Assembly: GCF_032884065.1 (NCBI RefSeq)
Contig: NC_088873.1
Span: 26,707,658 to 26,771,657, forward strand
Origin: Artemia franciscana
Taxonomy: Eukaryota; Arthropoda; Branchiopoda; Anostraca; Artemiidae
Length of the DNA stretch: 64,000 nucleotides
Direction: 5' to 3'
Below the pieces are notes generated by a model, which was not told the DNA's origin, made no database searches, and saw nothing but the letters and a program-made list of their open reading frames with translations. The translations under genes were made by a program, and so were the position numbers. Shown here piece by piece: positions 47,700 through 58,710 of this stretch (position 1 is the first letter of the stretch; each line of letters opens with the position of its first letter).

Positions 47700-48075
47700 G
47701 TCTGCTACCAGAAGCAATCGTCTTACTAGATTCAAACTATCCTATGATGGATGAAAATATTGAAATAGAAACATTTTTATATAATAGAAACGTCTTTTTA
47801 CTGCGATTGCATCATCTGTAAAGTGTATTATCATGATTTTACAAATTCTTATGAGTCTAATGCAACCAATTTTGAATATGTGGATATTTGAATAGATGAG
47901 GTGAATCTGGAAAAGATCAGGAGAAAAATATTGAATGAAATGAAATCAACTAGAATGAAGAGATACTTAGTTATAGATTGGTCAAGTGAGGAACTAGCGG
48001 AAGAAAGGGCGCCCTTACTGCACCATGAAAACTCAAAATCACAACGATGGTCTTGGAAAGGAGGTAGGGGATAGA
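47700..48075 (+). other. coding-like remnant after the ORF cluster
   Basis: Short open segments in neighbouring frames have protein-like composition: LLPEAIVLLDSNYPMMDE near 47703, FTNSYESNATNFEYVDI near 47840, and KIRRKILNEMKSTRMKRYLV near 47916. They may be decayed parts of the same cluster or intron-separated exons. No family is recognised. Confidence 0.25.
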
Positions 48076-48361
48076 AGAAAGAGATCACGAAGAGAAAAAT
48101 AAAAGATCAAGAAAAACTGGGTCTGAGGCCCCCCCCTACAGGAAATGTTCACATTTCTTAAGACCTAACAAAGAAGATTCGTATAAAAGAATTATAGCAT
48201 ACAAGAATTCATAATCGTTCTGTAGTACAGTCAGTCTAAGGTTTAATCTCAAATAAATTGCAAAAGTTATGATTTTGGTACCATTTGAACCGGAAAAACA
48301 GTCTTAAACACATTTAAAAAACAGGCCAAAATCGGATGAGGTGAAATTGACCGTTTCTCGG

Positions 48362-50036
48362 TCAAAGACTTTTTAAAAATAACCTAATTGTCACGTATAG
48401 AAAATATTTTCCCCCGTACAATTTAGAAAGTGCAGCCTCTCCCGCTGCTTTAATCCCTTCTTTCGAAACATCAATTTGAGAAAACGTTGCTGCATTTTCC
48501 CTAAACTGTTCGTTGTCTTTCAGCCATTTAAGCGCAATCCCTTTACCAAGTTCATGTAGAAGGGAGGTTGTGTCGCAGCCAAGAACCGCATGTGGAAACG
48601 GGAGCAGTTCGCAGGTTTTAGTCCCAATCTTCTTAACAATGGCTTTGATGTTTCCAAGTTTCGTTCGAAGTGGTTGCCTTAGGCTCACCGTGCAGGTAGA
48701 CCTTGTGGTGCTCAGGACTACAATGATAAAGTAACAACACCGACAAGTTGACAACAAGTTGTTGTCAACATTGGTGACAACAAGTTGTCACCGATAACTA
48801 CAGTATCCAAAATTTTTAACCGCTGTACGTACAATTAGCAAGTTAGCATCAGCTTTAGCTCGGATGGTTCTCAGACCTTTGCCTCGTAAAACATCAGTAA
48901 GTACATTGAACGGGCTTTATTCTTTTTGCACGAAAGAAATTTCTCTTTTTTGGTGGTCAGTCTCATTTCTGGGCTAAACAGTACTTCCCGTCCAGTGACA
49001 TGGTTTCGCTTAAGATGAGTCATATCTTTTGTCGAAGCACGATGTCGTAGCCATCAAAGACAATAATGACGTCTGGATATTTGGCCAAAACGTAGTTCCA
49101 GTATTGGTCTAAGATTTCCAAATTTGTTTCTTTCTTCGCCCAGGGAATCCTGTGAAGCCAAGCGCCCCTGTCTAAGACGTAGGTGCAAGTCAGACTAAGC
49201 TTTTCCCTATTAGTATTAATATCTGAAAATTCTTGATAGCTTTTGCCAGCTATGGTTTATTCAGCTTCTGGAACGTGCCAGAATTGTCATAAAGCGACGC
49301 AGGATAGGAGTAAAGTTCATATTTAAATTAAGATTCCTCGTCCATATTCAGTCTTTTGGATACAGTTAGAAGAAGCTGAAACAGCAATGGGGGGTCTAAA
49401 CGGTGGATTTCTCCTCCAAATTTTTTATTCACCGTCAGAAGGACTGCATGATCCTTCCGTTTGAACGAAAGCTCCTTCCGCGATTTCCCTACCATTCCGT
49501 CAAGAATTTTCTTCCCAACTTCCACTGCTTTGTCGGCGTTCATGTTTTCTGCTGCAGTCAAGCCAGTAGCAAGGCTTCGAAGCGATAGCAGATCACCTTA
49601 GAAAGGAGACGACTGCTTGACAAAGTCAATAACTATTTGTGTGTCGTTGCAGTCCCTCTGCTTTCTTGAAAGACCAGACTCTGTGCCGGTCGCTTGTGTG
49701 ACACGAAATATCCGTCAGTTTTTGTATCAGAAGATTAATGTGAGAACATGCTTTACGTTCCTTTACCCTCTGAAGTCTTTGTAGATCCGTCATTCCTCTA
49801 CCTCTAGTCAATCCAGTTGCCGTTTTCAGACTTCTCATCAATTCTTGTTCTATGACCAAATCTGTACATAAACCGGCCCAAAATCTCTCCGATCTTCTCA
49901 TAATTTGCAAGTTTGTTCATCTGCTGCAGGTACAACCTCACCGACTTCATGTAGTTGTTGTAATCAGCTGCTGCGAAGTAAGGGAGCATGTCGGAAACTG
50001 TTTGCAAATGAAGTTTCGAATGACCTGTGCGCAAAA
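48362..50036 (-). pseudogene. decayed gene of an uncharacterised, multi-copy animal protein family
   Basis: Read from 50036 down to 48362 the minus strand gives, in order, LHLQTVSDMLPYFAAADYNN, RFWAGLCTDLVIEQELMRS with GLTRGRGM, then SFKRKDHAVLL, a LYSYPASLYDNSG-like segment near 49300, then DRGAWLHRIPWAKK, VIIVFDGYD, and finally PFPHAVLGCDTTSLLHELGK and AGEAALSKLYGGK. I recognise this order from long, poorly characterised proteins found in many copies in cnidarian, mollusc and arthropod genomes, some apparently spread as mobile elements. The frame changes several times and stops interrupt it, for example within the LNKP segment near 49250, so it is not functional. A CACAG acceptor-like site precedes the first block near 50022. 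The name and enzyme activity of the family are not known to me; its acidic motifs hint weakly at a nuclease. Confidence 0.65.
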
Positions 50037-50214
50037 CAGAATTGAATTAAAATCGAATAGCTGTAGGCATCAAGTCATATAGTCGGGTAATTTTAGAAAA
50101 AGCCCTGGCATATAGTCTGATTTAGTGAGAGGTAAATCTGGCTTTAACCCCTTAATAGGATTGCATAAAAGTGATGTTAATTAATTTGTTAATGGATAAG
50201 TCTATTTATTATCC

Positions 50215-50790
50215 GTCCATGCGCCATTCCTAGGGCAGGAGAACTAAGGAAGATAGTCATAGAGCTAAGATAGTTATAGAATCTACAGTTTCCCAAGTTT
50301 TCGGTTAAATGGTACGGGTGAAGGGCAGGAGTAAGTATGCCTCTCTTATTGGACCAATACTTTTTTTATATCTTTTAGCAAGCCACACCCGGGTAGAGTC
50401 TCAGGCAGGTTGACCAAGAATTTAAAATTGACGCAGGACCATTAGATTGCCTGGAATGAGAGATAAGCGAAGCACGCCTACCTATGGTCCATGCTTCATT
50501 CCTAGGGCAGAAGAACTAAAGAAGATATTCATAGAATCTATTGTTTTTCAAGTGTTTTGTTAAATGGCATGGGTAAAGGGCGGGAGTAAGTATGCCTCTC
50601 TTAGTGGACCAATAAATGTTTGTTATCTTTTAGCAAGGCACGTCAGTCTAGAATCTCAGGCAGGTTGACCAAGAAATTTAAATTGACACAGTACAAATAG
50701 ATTTCCTGGAACGAGAGGTAAAAAAGACATGTGCACTTATGGTCTTAGGTAGGTTGAACCAAGAATTTACAATTGACAAAATCACAGTTC
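50215..50790. repeat. tandem duplication, unit ~270 bp, two units and a partial third
   Basis: CATTCCTAGGGCAG occurs at about 50225 and 50496, and AGTATGCCTCTCTTA at about 50333 and 50588. CAGGCAGGTTGACCAAGAA occurs at about 50403 and 50660, and a shortened third GTAGGTTGAACCAAGAAT at about 50748. The spacing of 255-271 bp shows small indels between units. Confidence 0.85.
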
Positions 50791-51884
50791 CGTTTATTTG
50801 ATTGGGTGTACGTGAGGGGGGGGGGAGAATATGTAAGATACTTGGACACGACTTTTTCTTAGCTTTTCGGCATAGGAAGTGTATGTTTTCTCTGCATGGA
50901 TCCTACTTCGCGTAATATCCAACATATATTAATGCACACTTTATTGTGCATTAATATATTGTTAATTGTGATTTATTTATTTCGCTTTATTGTGATTAAT
51001 GTCACGTGCGGGGAGGGGGAAAATGGCTGAAGGATGATCAAAACACAGAATTGATTCCATAATCGTGATCTACGTACCAGATTTTTCTATCACCGACTTT
51101 TTAAGAGTGTAAGTTAATCTTTTTTAAAGTCCTTATTTTAGAAGAAAAGACGAAAAAATGTTCCGATTTTTTTTCCTAGGCCGATTTAGTATATGTTGTA
51201 GAAATTTTTTCTCTGGTTCAAATGATACCACAATCAAAACTTTTGCAATTTGTTTGAGGTAACCCCTAACATTAATTTAGATTGACTGTACTACTGAAAA
51301 AATTGCCATTTATCAATTTATGTCAAATCTCGTTACTGATGGCACTTGTAAGAATCTTTTGGCCTTTACTTTTACACTAAATATTTTTACTATATTTTCC
51401 ATTATGCATTTTTGAAGGGTATCAGTATCTATATGACAATAGGCTGTTAAACTGGTAAAAAAAATTTTAGACTTAAGTCAAGGATTTGTATTGCAACTGG
51501 CCTGTTTTAGGTAAATGTTTGATTTTACATGTTAGAAAAAAGCTTGAATCAGAGAAGGTACATTGAGAAACCGTCATTGATTTTGAAAATTAAAGAGATT
51601 TTTAGCTTAGAATTAGAAATAGAGAGTATGCTGATAATGAGGTTAACATAAACAATTTGAAATGATTTCCACGTAAATATGACAGGCTATTAGCAAATGG
51701 TTCTGTGAAGTGAAAATTTTTTTTTGGAAGGGTTCCATAGAAGAATCCCTTTCTACTGGATCTACATAATCATGAGACTGCTGCCCCATCTTTTCACGAG
51801 ATTCTTTAACCATTTTCTCTTTTGGAATCAATAGTTTAGAATTGAAAAGAATTCTACGTCCTGCAAGAATTTGACGGGCGAAAA
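50791..51884. other. no gene recognised; one perfect hairpin
   Basis: The only structure is a hairpin at 50924-50959. The minus frame 51643-51831 has no familiar motif. Confidence 0.45.
50924..50959. repeat. perfect hairpin, 15-bp arms, 6-nt loop
   Basis: ATATATTAATGCACA, then CTTTAT, then the exact reverse complement. Confidence 0.9.
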
Positions 51885-53560
51885 TTCCACCAAGAACAGA
51901 AAACCAGTGAACTTAATAAACACCTAGTTAGCATTTTGCAAACACTCCCACCTCTCTCTGAAAACCATCTAATCCCTGAAACTTTAAAAGGTAAAATCCT
52001 GGAAATTTCAGCGGAGCAAATAATAGAAAAAATACAAAAACTGAAATAAGCTAGTATTTGTCCGATTGATATCCCAATTGATTTAATAAGAGCCTTCCTG
52101 ATAAACTATCAACACTCATTGTTAGTATTTTTAATGATATTAGTAATTCCGGATGTTACCCCTCGTGCTGAAAGCTGGGCTATATTGCTCTAATCCAAAA
52201 GAAGGGAGGTCTGAAAGATTTTACTGGAGTACGACAAAACAAAATTGACCCTAGTTTTAAAAAAAATGTATGAGGGTCTCTTAGCTAATTGGTTAAAGGT
52301 AGGGATTTTTGAACTTATTGGCTTGCAACAGTTTGGAAGCATGAAGGAGACACTTTGTGTTATCTTGTTAATCTTCTTGACACCATTCTTAAAAATTTTG
52401 AAAACCCTGATACTTCGCTGAATATTTTACTACTTTATCTCCAGAAAGCGTTCCACCTAATTGACCACAATATCCTTGTAAAGAAAATGCTGACGGAGTT
52501 TCAAGTGAGTCCCTTTCTAGTTAAAGTTGATGCCTCCTTTTTAACAAATCGTTCTCAAGTGCTTAAATATAAAATGTTTATTCCAATCCCTCTCCTATCT
52601 TTTGTGGAGTCCCCCAGAGAACCCTGTTGGGTTCCATTTTATTCCTTATAATAGTTAATAGCCTCATGACCGACAACACAGAGCGATGTAAGTATGTGGA
52701 CGACCTATATACGATTGATGTTGTTGACGAAATATTAACAGCTCAATTATGACATTACTTGAAGATGTTGCAAAGGAGGCTCTTTTATCGAAGATGAAAG
52801 TTAACGCTAATAATTCGTCACTTATGACAGTTAATTTTAAAAATCCTCTCCTTGTTTCACAAACCCCATTCCTCCCAAAATCTCTGTCACATGCATTAAA
52901 CTACTTTGGGTGACAGTTACTGCTGATTTGAAGTAGGATACCCATGTTCAAAATATTCTCAAACAAGCCTCCTCTTCAGTTTCCCTTCTAAAAATTTGGA
53001 TAAAACTCTCTTGCTCCCCCCTGAGGATCTCCTTCAAATTTATTGTTCTTTTATTCGGTCAGCACCGGAGTTTCCTTCTTCTGTGTGGCATTCTGGTCTT
53101 TCTTTGGAGCATATTTGTAGGATTGAAAATGTCTAAAAACGAGCGCTTAGAATCATAAATGGTGAAGAGAAGGTACCATATCATTATCTACCGGGTAAGT
53201 TGCACCACGTTGGCCAAGAGAAGGAATCTCCTCTGCCTTCGTATCGGTACCAAGACCCTGACTCTTCCCCGATAACATTACATCATTCCCGAGCCCTACC
53301 TTCCCGCCGGCAACATACCATCCCGTATAAAATCACAAACTGACTCCCATCCTCACTAAACATGGAAGATATCGGAAGTTTTGCTCCGAGTTTAGTTGAG
53401 TTGTATAATAGCCAGGAAAACTAGTCATAAATTCAATTGTTCTCCATTTATTTTTCTTTTTGACTTTTATGCTAAGTTTCAGCTTATCTTTCTTATGTGT
53501 TTTGTACAAGAGATTATTTTTGTCCTGAAGGTCAAATTCTTTCGATATATGCCCACACAC
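51885..53560 (+). mobile_element. decayed CR1-like LINE, endonuclease part missing
   Basis: Conceptual reading in shifting frames gives LPPLSENHLIPETLKGKI near 51950, then CPIDIPIDLIR, QQFGSMKET, YLQKAFHLIDHNILVKKML, SFLTNRSQVLKYK, and KYVDDLYTI near 52691 as the catalytic motif. Then come LLQIYCSFIRSAPE and VWHSGLSLEHICRIENV, and a C-terminal SFAPSLVELYNSQEN near 53375-53420. The order matches CR1-clade reverse transcriptases. Many stops and frame changes are present, so the copy is dead. Confidence 0.85.
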
Positions 53561-53565
53561 ACATT

Positions 53566-53722
<157 letters not shown>

Positions 53723-54784
53723 TAGCTGTTTTTAAATTTTACTTTGTATATTTCTATACATGTTTTGTGACCATAGTAGGATGTAATATGCAGAAAAATG
53801 CTAGTGATTTAAGCAAGAACACTCAGTATAGCGTCTTTGTACAACCCCAGAATATTTTAAGTATTAACGTAGCCTTTGGCAAAATACATCTGTGTGATTA
53901 GAGCCCAGAATTATTAGAGGATCACACATAAATGAGCTTAAAAGCTAATTTAACTACAGCCATATGCTTGCCCATTTTGCTTGAAGACACATGAAAAGCC
54001 AATTGGTGCCATCATTAAACTATAAAAATTCCAGGCCCTAAAACCTTTCTGTAATGTTGACAAAAATCAATCAGATTTGAGCGTTTTCCCATATTCTTAA
54101 ACGGGCAATTACTTGGATATTTCTCCAAGTTTTAGTTTTTTCGAAAATTTTGTTATTGTTATGGCAAATATATAACCTACTGTCCAGATGGTACAAATTG
54201 ACCTCTTGTGGCATGATTCTAGCATGCACTAGAAGTATTGTAGATTCTATATTGATATATTATTACATTGATGTATTCTATGTATTACCTACTTCTTGTC
54301 TATGGATTCTAGTCAGAAAGCTGGTATAATTCATTTTTAGGGTTTGTCAACGTTGTCAAAATAACTTTCTCCTTTTAAAATTCCGTAGCGTGTTGAAAAC
54401 AGACATGTCGGTAATTAAGATCTTAGAAAATGAACACGTAACTAAAATATGTGCTCCAATGGTCCGTTACTCAAAGTAAGTTGTATGTTGGTAACTGACG
54501 GCCAAGTAACTGGGGCTTTCCCTTATAATTCACTTGATAGAAGAAGATCACACCACTTGATGTGCTTTGTCATGCTCTTTTCAAATAGCCTATACTAATT
54601 TCTGTATTCATAAATGCACCCTGCTCTATGTAATTTGATGAATATAATTTTATGGTACATGCTGCCCAAACCTTTGCTAATATAGGCTAGTGTTTTTTTT
54701 TAATTTGCTTGTTTTGGTACTACAAACCAGCTGTTGATGAGAAATAGCCTAAATTCAAAAGTAGCCTAGTATAAATCACCAAAA
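53723..54784. other. AT-rich stretch, nothing recognised
   Basis: No coding, RNA or repeat feature was recognised before the inverted repeat begins. Confidence 0.45.
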
Positions 54785-56720
54785 TTAGCAAAGTTTAAAT
54801 CCTAGCCAATTGACTTTTTGCTATCTTGGAAACTTGTTAGGCCAGGGAATTAAAACTTTTGGGGATGTATCCACAGGCTAAAGTCTATCCTGGGAAGTTA
54901 TTTTGACATCCCTAACTATACCCCTTCCCCCTCCTCTATATAACATAGCTTTTTGTACATTGCAGCTTATATTTTGGTCAAATTTGATCCTATATTACTA
55001 TTAAAAGTGTAAATACTTGCTTACCTTAGGAAAATTCAACTTTTCACTGTTTTTTAAGCTACTATATTCCATAATTAGTTCACCAGCATTGAAAAACAAT
55101 AATTACCTTTTATGGTATAGTTCAAAATAGAATGTAGGCATTTAAACAAACCCCTTGTTTGAAATGTCTTATCTTTAAATGGCTTTACACAGGGGTAAAA
55201 CAGGTAAGACATTGAACTTTTAAGGGGCTTCTCACTCAAAATTATGATTTGTTGCTACAATTGGGTAAGGCTTATGTTATATGTGTGTCAATAACATCTA
55301 TTTTGTAAATCATAACAGCATAGAGAAAGTCCATTTCTTCAAGAAGGCCCAAATAATGATTCTTAGAAACCTGAAGATTTAGTAGGAAAAATAAGCACAA
55401 GTCCTAAATACATGATTGACACAACAATAACAGATATGCTCTCTTTTGGGGAGTTGTGGGGGGGGAGGGTTAATTCTGAAAATTAGAAAAAATAAGATAT
55501 TTTAAACTTACAAAGGAGTGATTACATCTTAATGAAATCTCATATTTGGAAGGACCTTGTAACTCAGAACTTTTATTTTAAATTCAGGTCAGATCCAGTA
55601 TCAATAGGGAGAGTTGGGAGGGGACAGGAAATCCTGGAAAGCTTAGAGTAGGGAGATCAGGATGAAAGTTGGTGGGAAGAATAAGCACAGGTTCAAGATT
55701 AATGACATACCTGGACCAGATCCACTCTCTTTGGGGATTTAACTCATAACTTCATCAAAAGCTCTTTTCAGATCCTGGAAAGCTGTTCTGGCTCCCTGGA
55801 GAATTGTTATGTCACTTGTAATTACTTTTCCATGTCTCATCTGGTATTCAAAAGAGTAATTAATGTGGATTTTATATATTGAGAAGACCATTTGTTTTAA
55901 TGAGAATATAATATGTGGGAGGTTGTGAGAAAATTAATGCAATCTTTAAATTCAAATAGGCTAGCAAAAAACAAGCAGTATCCAGGAGGGCTAGAGGGTA
56001 TGAACCCCCCATCCAAAACTTTTCTCCAATTCATAAAAACATAAAAATATGAATATAAACAAGTCTTTCATCTGTTTCATAGTTTTTTTTATAAACATTC
56101 CTCAAAAAAATCTTTAATACCCCTTCCCCCCTGAAATTTCCTGGATACCACCCTATGAAAGAGATTTAGAAATGTGAAAAATACTAGTTATCAAATTTTA
56201 AGGGGTGTGCAACATTTCTAAATCTTCTATATTGGTAAAACACCAACAATTGGAAGAAGGGGTTGTTGAAACATAAATATTCAATCAACAAAGTCATAGC
56301 TTACACCAAAGGCCCAAGAATTTTGATTCTACCTTGGCCCAACACCTGAACAATAACCCTCACCACTTCATTTTGTTTGAAAACACTTCCACTATTCAGA
56401 GGTCCTTGTCAAAATATTTGCTCTATTTTTGTCTTCATATTTTGCTACTAGCTGACAAAATTCTCATTTTTTCAACTATTTGATTTTTTTTTCATTAATT
56501 ATATCTTTTCCTTTCCTGGTTTCTCACAAAACATTGAGCTTTAAATATTATAGGAATGTGTTGATGCTTGTCTTAAGTTTAATATGGTTCTTTACTTTCC
56601 TTTGTAAAACTTCTTTTGTGGATAGTTGTGTTGTAACTAATGTTTATTAATGGCTTATTTTTGGTTTATTTTGCTAATTTTAAGTATATATTTATAAAAC
56701 TATGGTATAAATTAAATAAA

Positions 56721-56942
56721 AAAACAAGAGTTTTAACTGAAAGTAAGGAGCAACATTAAAACTTAAAATGAACAGAAATTACTCTGTATATGAAAGGGGC
56801 TTTTCCTCCTCAACACCCCACTCTTTATGGTAAAGTCTTTTACTGTTTTAAAAAGTAAAGTTAACAGAAAGAGTCAAACTTTAGTGTAAAAGTGGGGCGT
56901 TGAGGAGGAAAAACCCCTTTCATATATGGAGTAATTTCTTTA
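56721..56942 (+). repeat. family P repeat, copy 7: terminal foldback only
   Basis: The left arm (AACAAGAGTTTTAACTGAAA to CTCTTTATGGTAAAGTC) and the shorter right arm (TTAGTGTAAAAGTGGGGCG to GTAATTTCTT) form the family's foldback. The right arm is cut off where the ~295-bp repeat begins. It lies in the spacer of the large inverted repeat. Confidence 0.85.
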
Positions 56943-56944
56943 TA

Positions 56945-57590
56945 AGTATCTGTATTAAGCATTTGAGACATAAGATCTTTCTATATATCAAGTTTCATTA
57001 AGATCCAACCACCCATTTGCAAGATAAAGATACCTCAATTTTCATGTCTTCCAAGATTTCCGGTTTCCCCATCCAACTCCCCTCAATGTAACTGGATCTG
57101 GTCAGGATTTAAAATAAGAGCTCTGAAGCACAAGATCCTTCTAATTATCAAACTTCATTAAGATATGATCACCCGTATGTAAGTTACAAATACCTCTTTT
57201 TTCTAATTTTTTCGAATTGTCCCCCCCCTCCAAAGAGAGTGGATCTGGTCTGGCTATGTCAGTAATGTATCTTGAACTTGTGCTTATTCTTCCTACCAAC
57301 TTTCATCCTGATCTCCCCTCTCTAAGCATTTTCAAGATTTCTAGTCCCCTCCCAACTCTCCACATTGACACTAGATCTGATCTGAATTTAAACTAAAAGA
57401 TCTGAGTTACAAGGTCCTTCTAAATATGAAATTTCATTAAATTGCAGTCACTCCTTTGTAAGATTTAAATACCTCATTTTTTCTAATTTTCAGAATTAAC
57501 AACCCCCCCAACTCCCCCAAAGAGAGCATATCTGTTATGGTTGTGTGAATCAAATATATAGGACTTGTGCTTATTGTTCCCACTAAATTT
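56945..57590. repeat. ~295-bp repeat, two inverted units
   Basis: The text complementary to the 25.85-27.12 kb array occurs twice, marked by AAATACCTC followed by TTTTTTCTAATTTT at 57188 and 57467 (offset ~279 bp). An earlier partial unit has GATACCTCAATTTTC at 57028. The second unit forms part of the right arm of the large inverted repeat. Confidence 0.85.
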
Positions 57591-58304
57591 CTGTTTTGCC
57601 TCTCTTCAGGTTTCTAAGAATCATTAGTTGGGCCTTCTTGAAGAAATGGACTTTCTCTATGCTGTTATGATTTACAAAATAGATATTATTGACATGCATG
57701 TAACATAAGCCATACCCAATTGTAGCACCTAATCATAATTTTGGGTGAGAAACCCCTTAAAGTTCAATGTCTTATCTCTATTACCCCTGTGTAAAGCCAT
57801 TTAAAGATAAGACATTTCAAACATGGGGTTTCTTTAAATGCCTACATTCCATTTTGAACTATACCATTAAAGGTAATAATGATTTTTCAATGCTGGTGAA
57901 CTATATCATAAATATAGTAGCTTAAAAAACAGTGAAAAGTTGAATTTTTGCAAGGTAATTAAGGATTTACACTTTTAATAGTAATATAGGATCAAATTTG
58001 ACCAAATTATAAGCTGTAATGCACAAAAATCTGTGTTGTATAGAGGAGGGGGGGGGAAGGGGTATATCTAGGGACCTCAAAATAACTTCCTGGGATATAC
58101 TTTAGTCTGTAGACACATCCCTGAAAGTTTCAACTCCCTAACCAAACAACTTTCCAAGATAGCAAGAAATCAATGAACTAGAATTTTGCCAAGTTTTGTA
58201 TTTACCTTGGAGCTAAATCTGATATTGTTACAGAAGGATATGCCTGGGATAGATTTAGGTAACATGCTAGAGACATGCAAAAAAAAAACTAGGCAAATAT
58301 ATCA

Positions 58305-58710
58305 CAGTTTATATAATTGACTTACTAGTAAAAGGAACATGCCACTTGATGCCTTTTTTATGCTCTGTAGAAATATAATATTAGTTTCAAGCCTATTGCA
58401 AATTCAAATTTAAGCACTTTTTGACCTAACTTAAGTATAAGTAATTTTGGCACTGAGAAAATGTAGCATTATTATGGCTAAAACAACTGAGAAAACAGCA
58501 CTAAGAAAACACAGTTAGCTATTATTTTGTTGAAAACGACCAATAACTCATGCTTTAATTGAAAATTTATCATTTTTCAGAGCTCAAAAAGTGCTTAAAT
58601 TTTAATTTGCAATGGAAGCAATAGTTCTACTTGTAAAGAACATAAAAAAAGGCATCAAGTGGTATGTGCACTTTATTGGTAAGTCAATTATGTGAATTGT
58701 GAAATATTTA
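58305..58710. repeat. palindromic repeat, ~130-bp arms
   Basis: The left arm has AATTGACTTACTAGTAAAAG, GCCACTTGATGCCTTTTT and AATTTAAGCACTTTTTGA (58318-58425). The right arm has the inverted forms TCAAAAAGTGCTTAAATTTT, AAAAAGGCATCAAGTGG and GGTAAGTCAATTATGTGAA (58585-58697). The centre is about 150 bp. It abuts the large inverted repeat and may be an independent foldback element. Confidence 0.85.

Larger units (their letters stand above)
54785..58200. repeat. large inverted repeat, ~950-bp arms, ~1.5-kb spacer
   Basis: The left arm 54785-55736 and right arm 57229-58200 are reverse complements along their length with modest divergence. Matching pairs include GGTCAAATTTGATCCTATAT (54976 / 57990), GTCTTATCTTTAAATGGC (55166 / 57800), CATAGAGAAAGTCCATTTCT (55319 / 57660) and CAGATCCACTCTCTTTGGGG (55718 / 57240). 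The outer ends are segment S1, also seen at 20.5-22.1 kb. The inner ends are the ~295-bp repeat of 25.85-27.12 kb. The spacer contains family P copy 7, more of the ~295-bp repeat, and unassigned sequence. Confidence 0.9.

Noticed and set aside
44742-48075. Reading the 45-48 kb ORF cluster as an endogenous virus or Polinton
   Set aside because: No capsid, polymerase, integrase or terminal repeat signature was seen, so the idea has no support beyond the ORFs being unfamiliar.
48513-48734. Plus-strand frame over the minus-strand pseudogene
   Set aside because: Shadow of the minus-strand coding remnant, which carries the recognisable motifs.
55740-55900. Minus-strand AFQDLKRAFDEV phrase resembling a retroelement polymerase segment
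   Set aside because: A single short phrase without neighbouring motifs; no LTRs or other retrovirus-like parts were found anywhere in the window.
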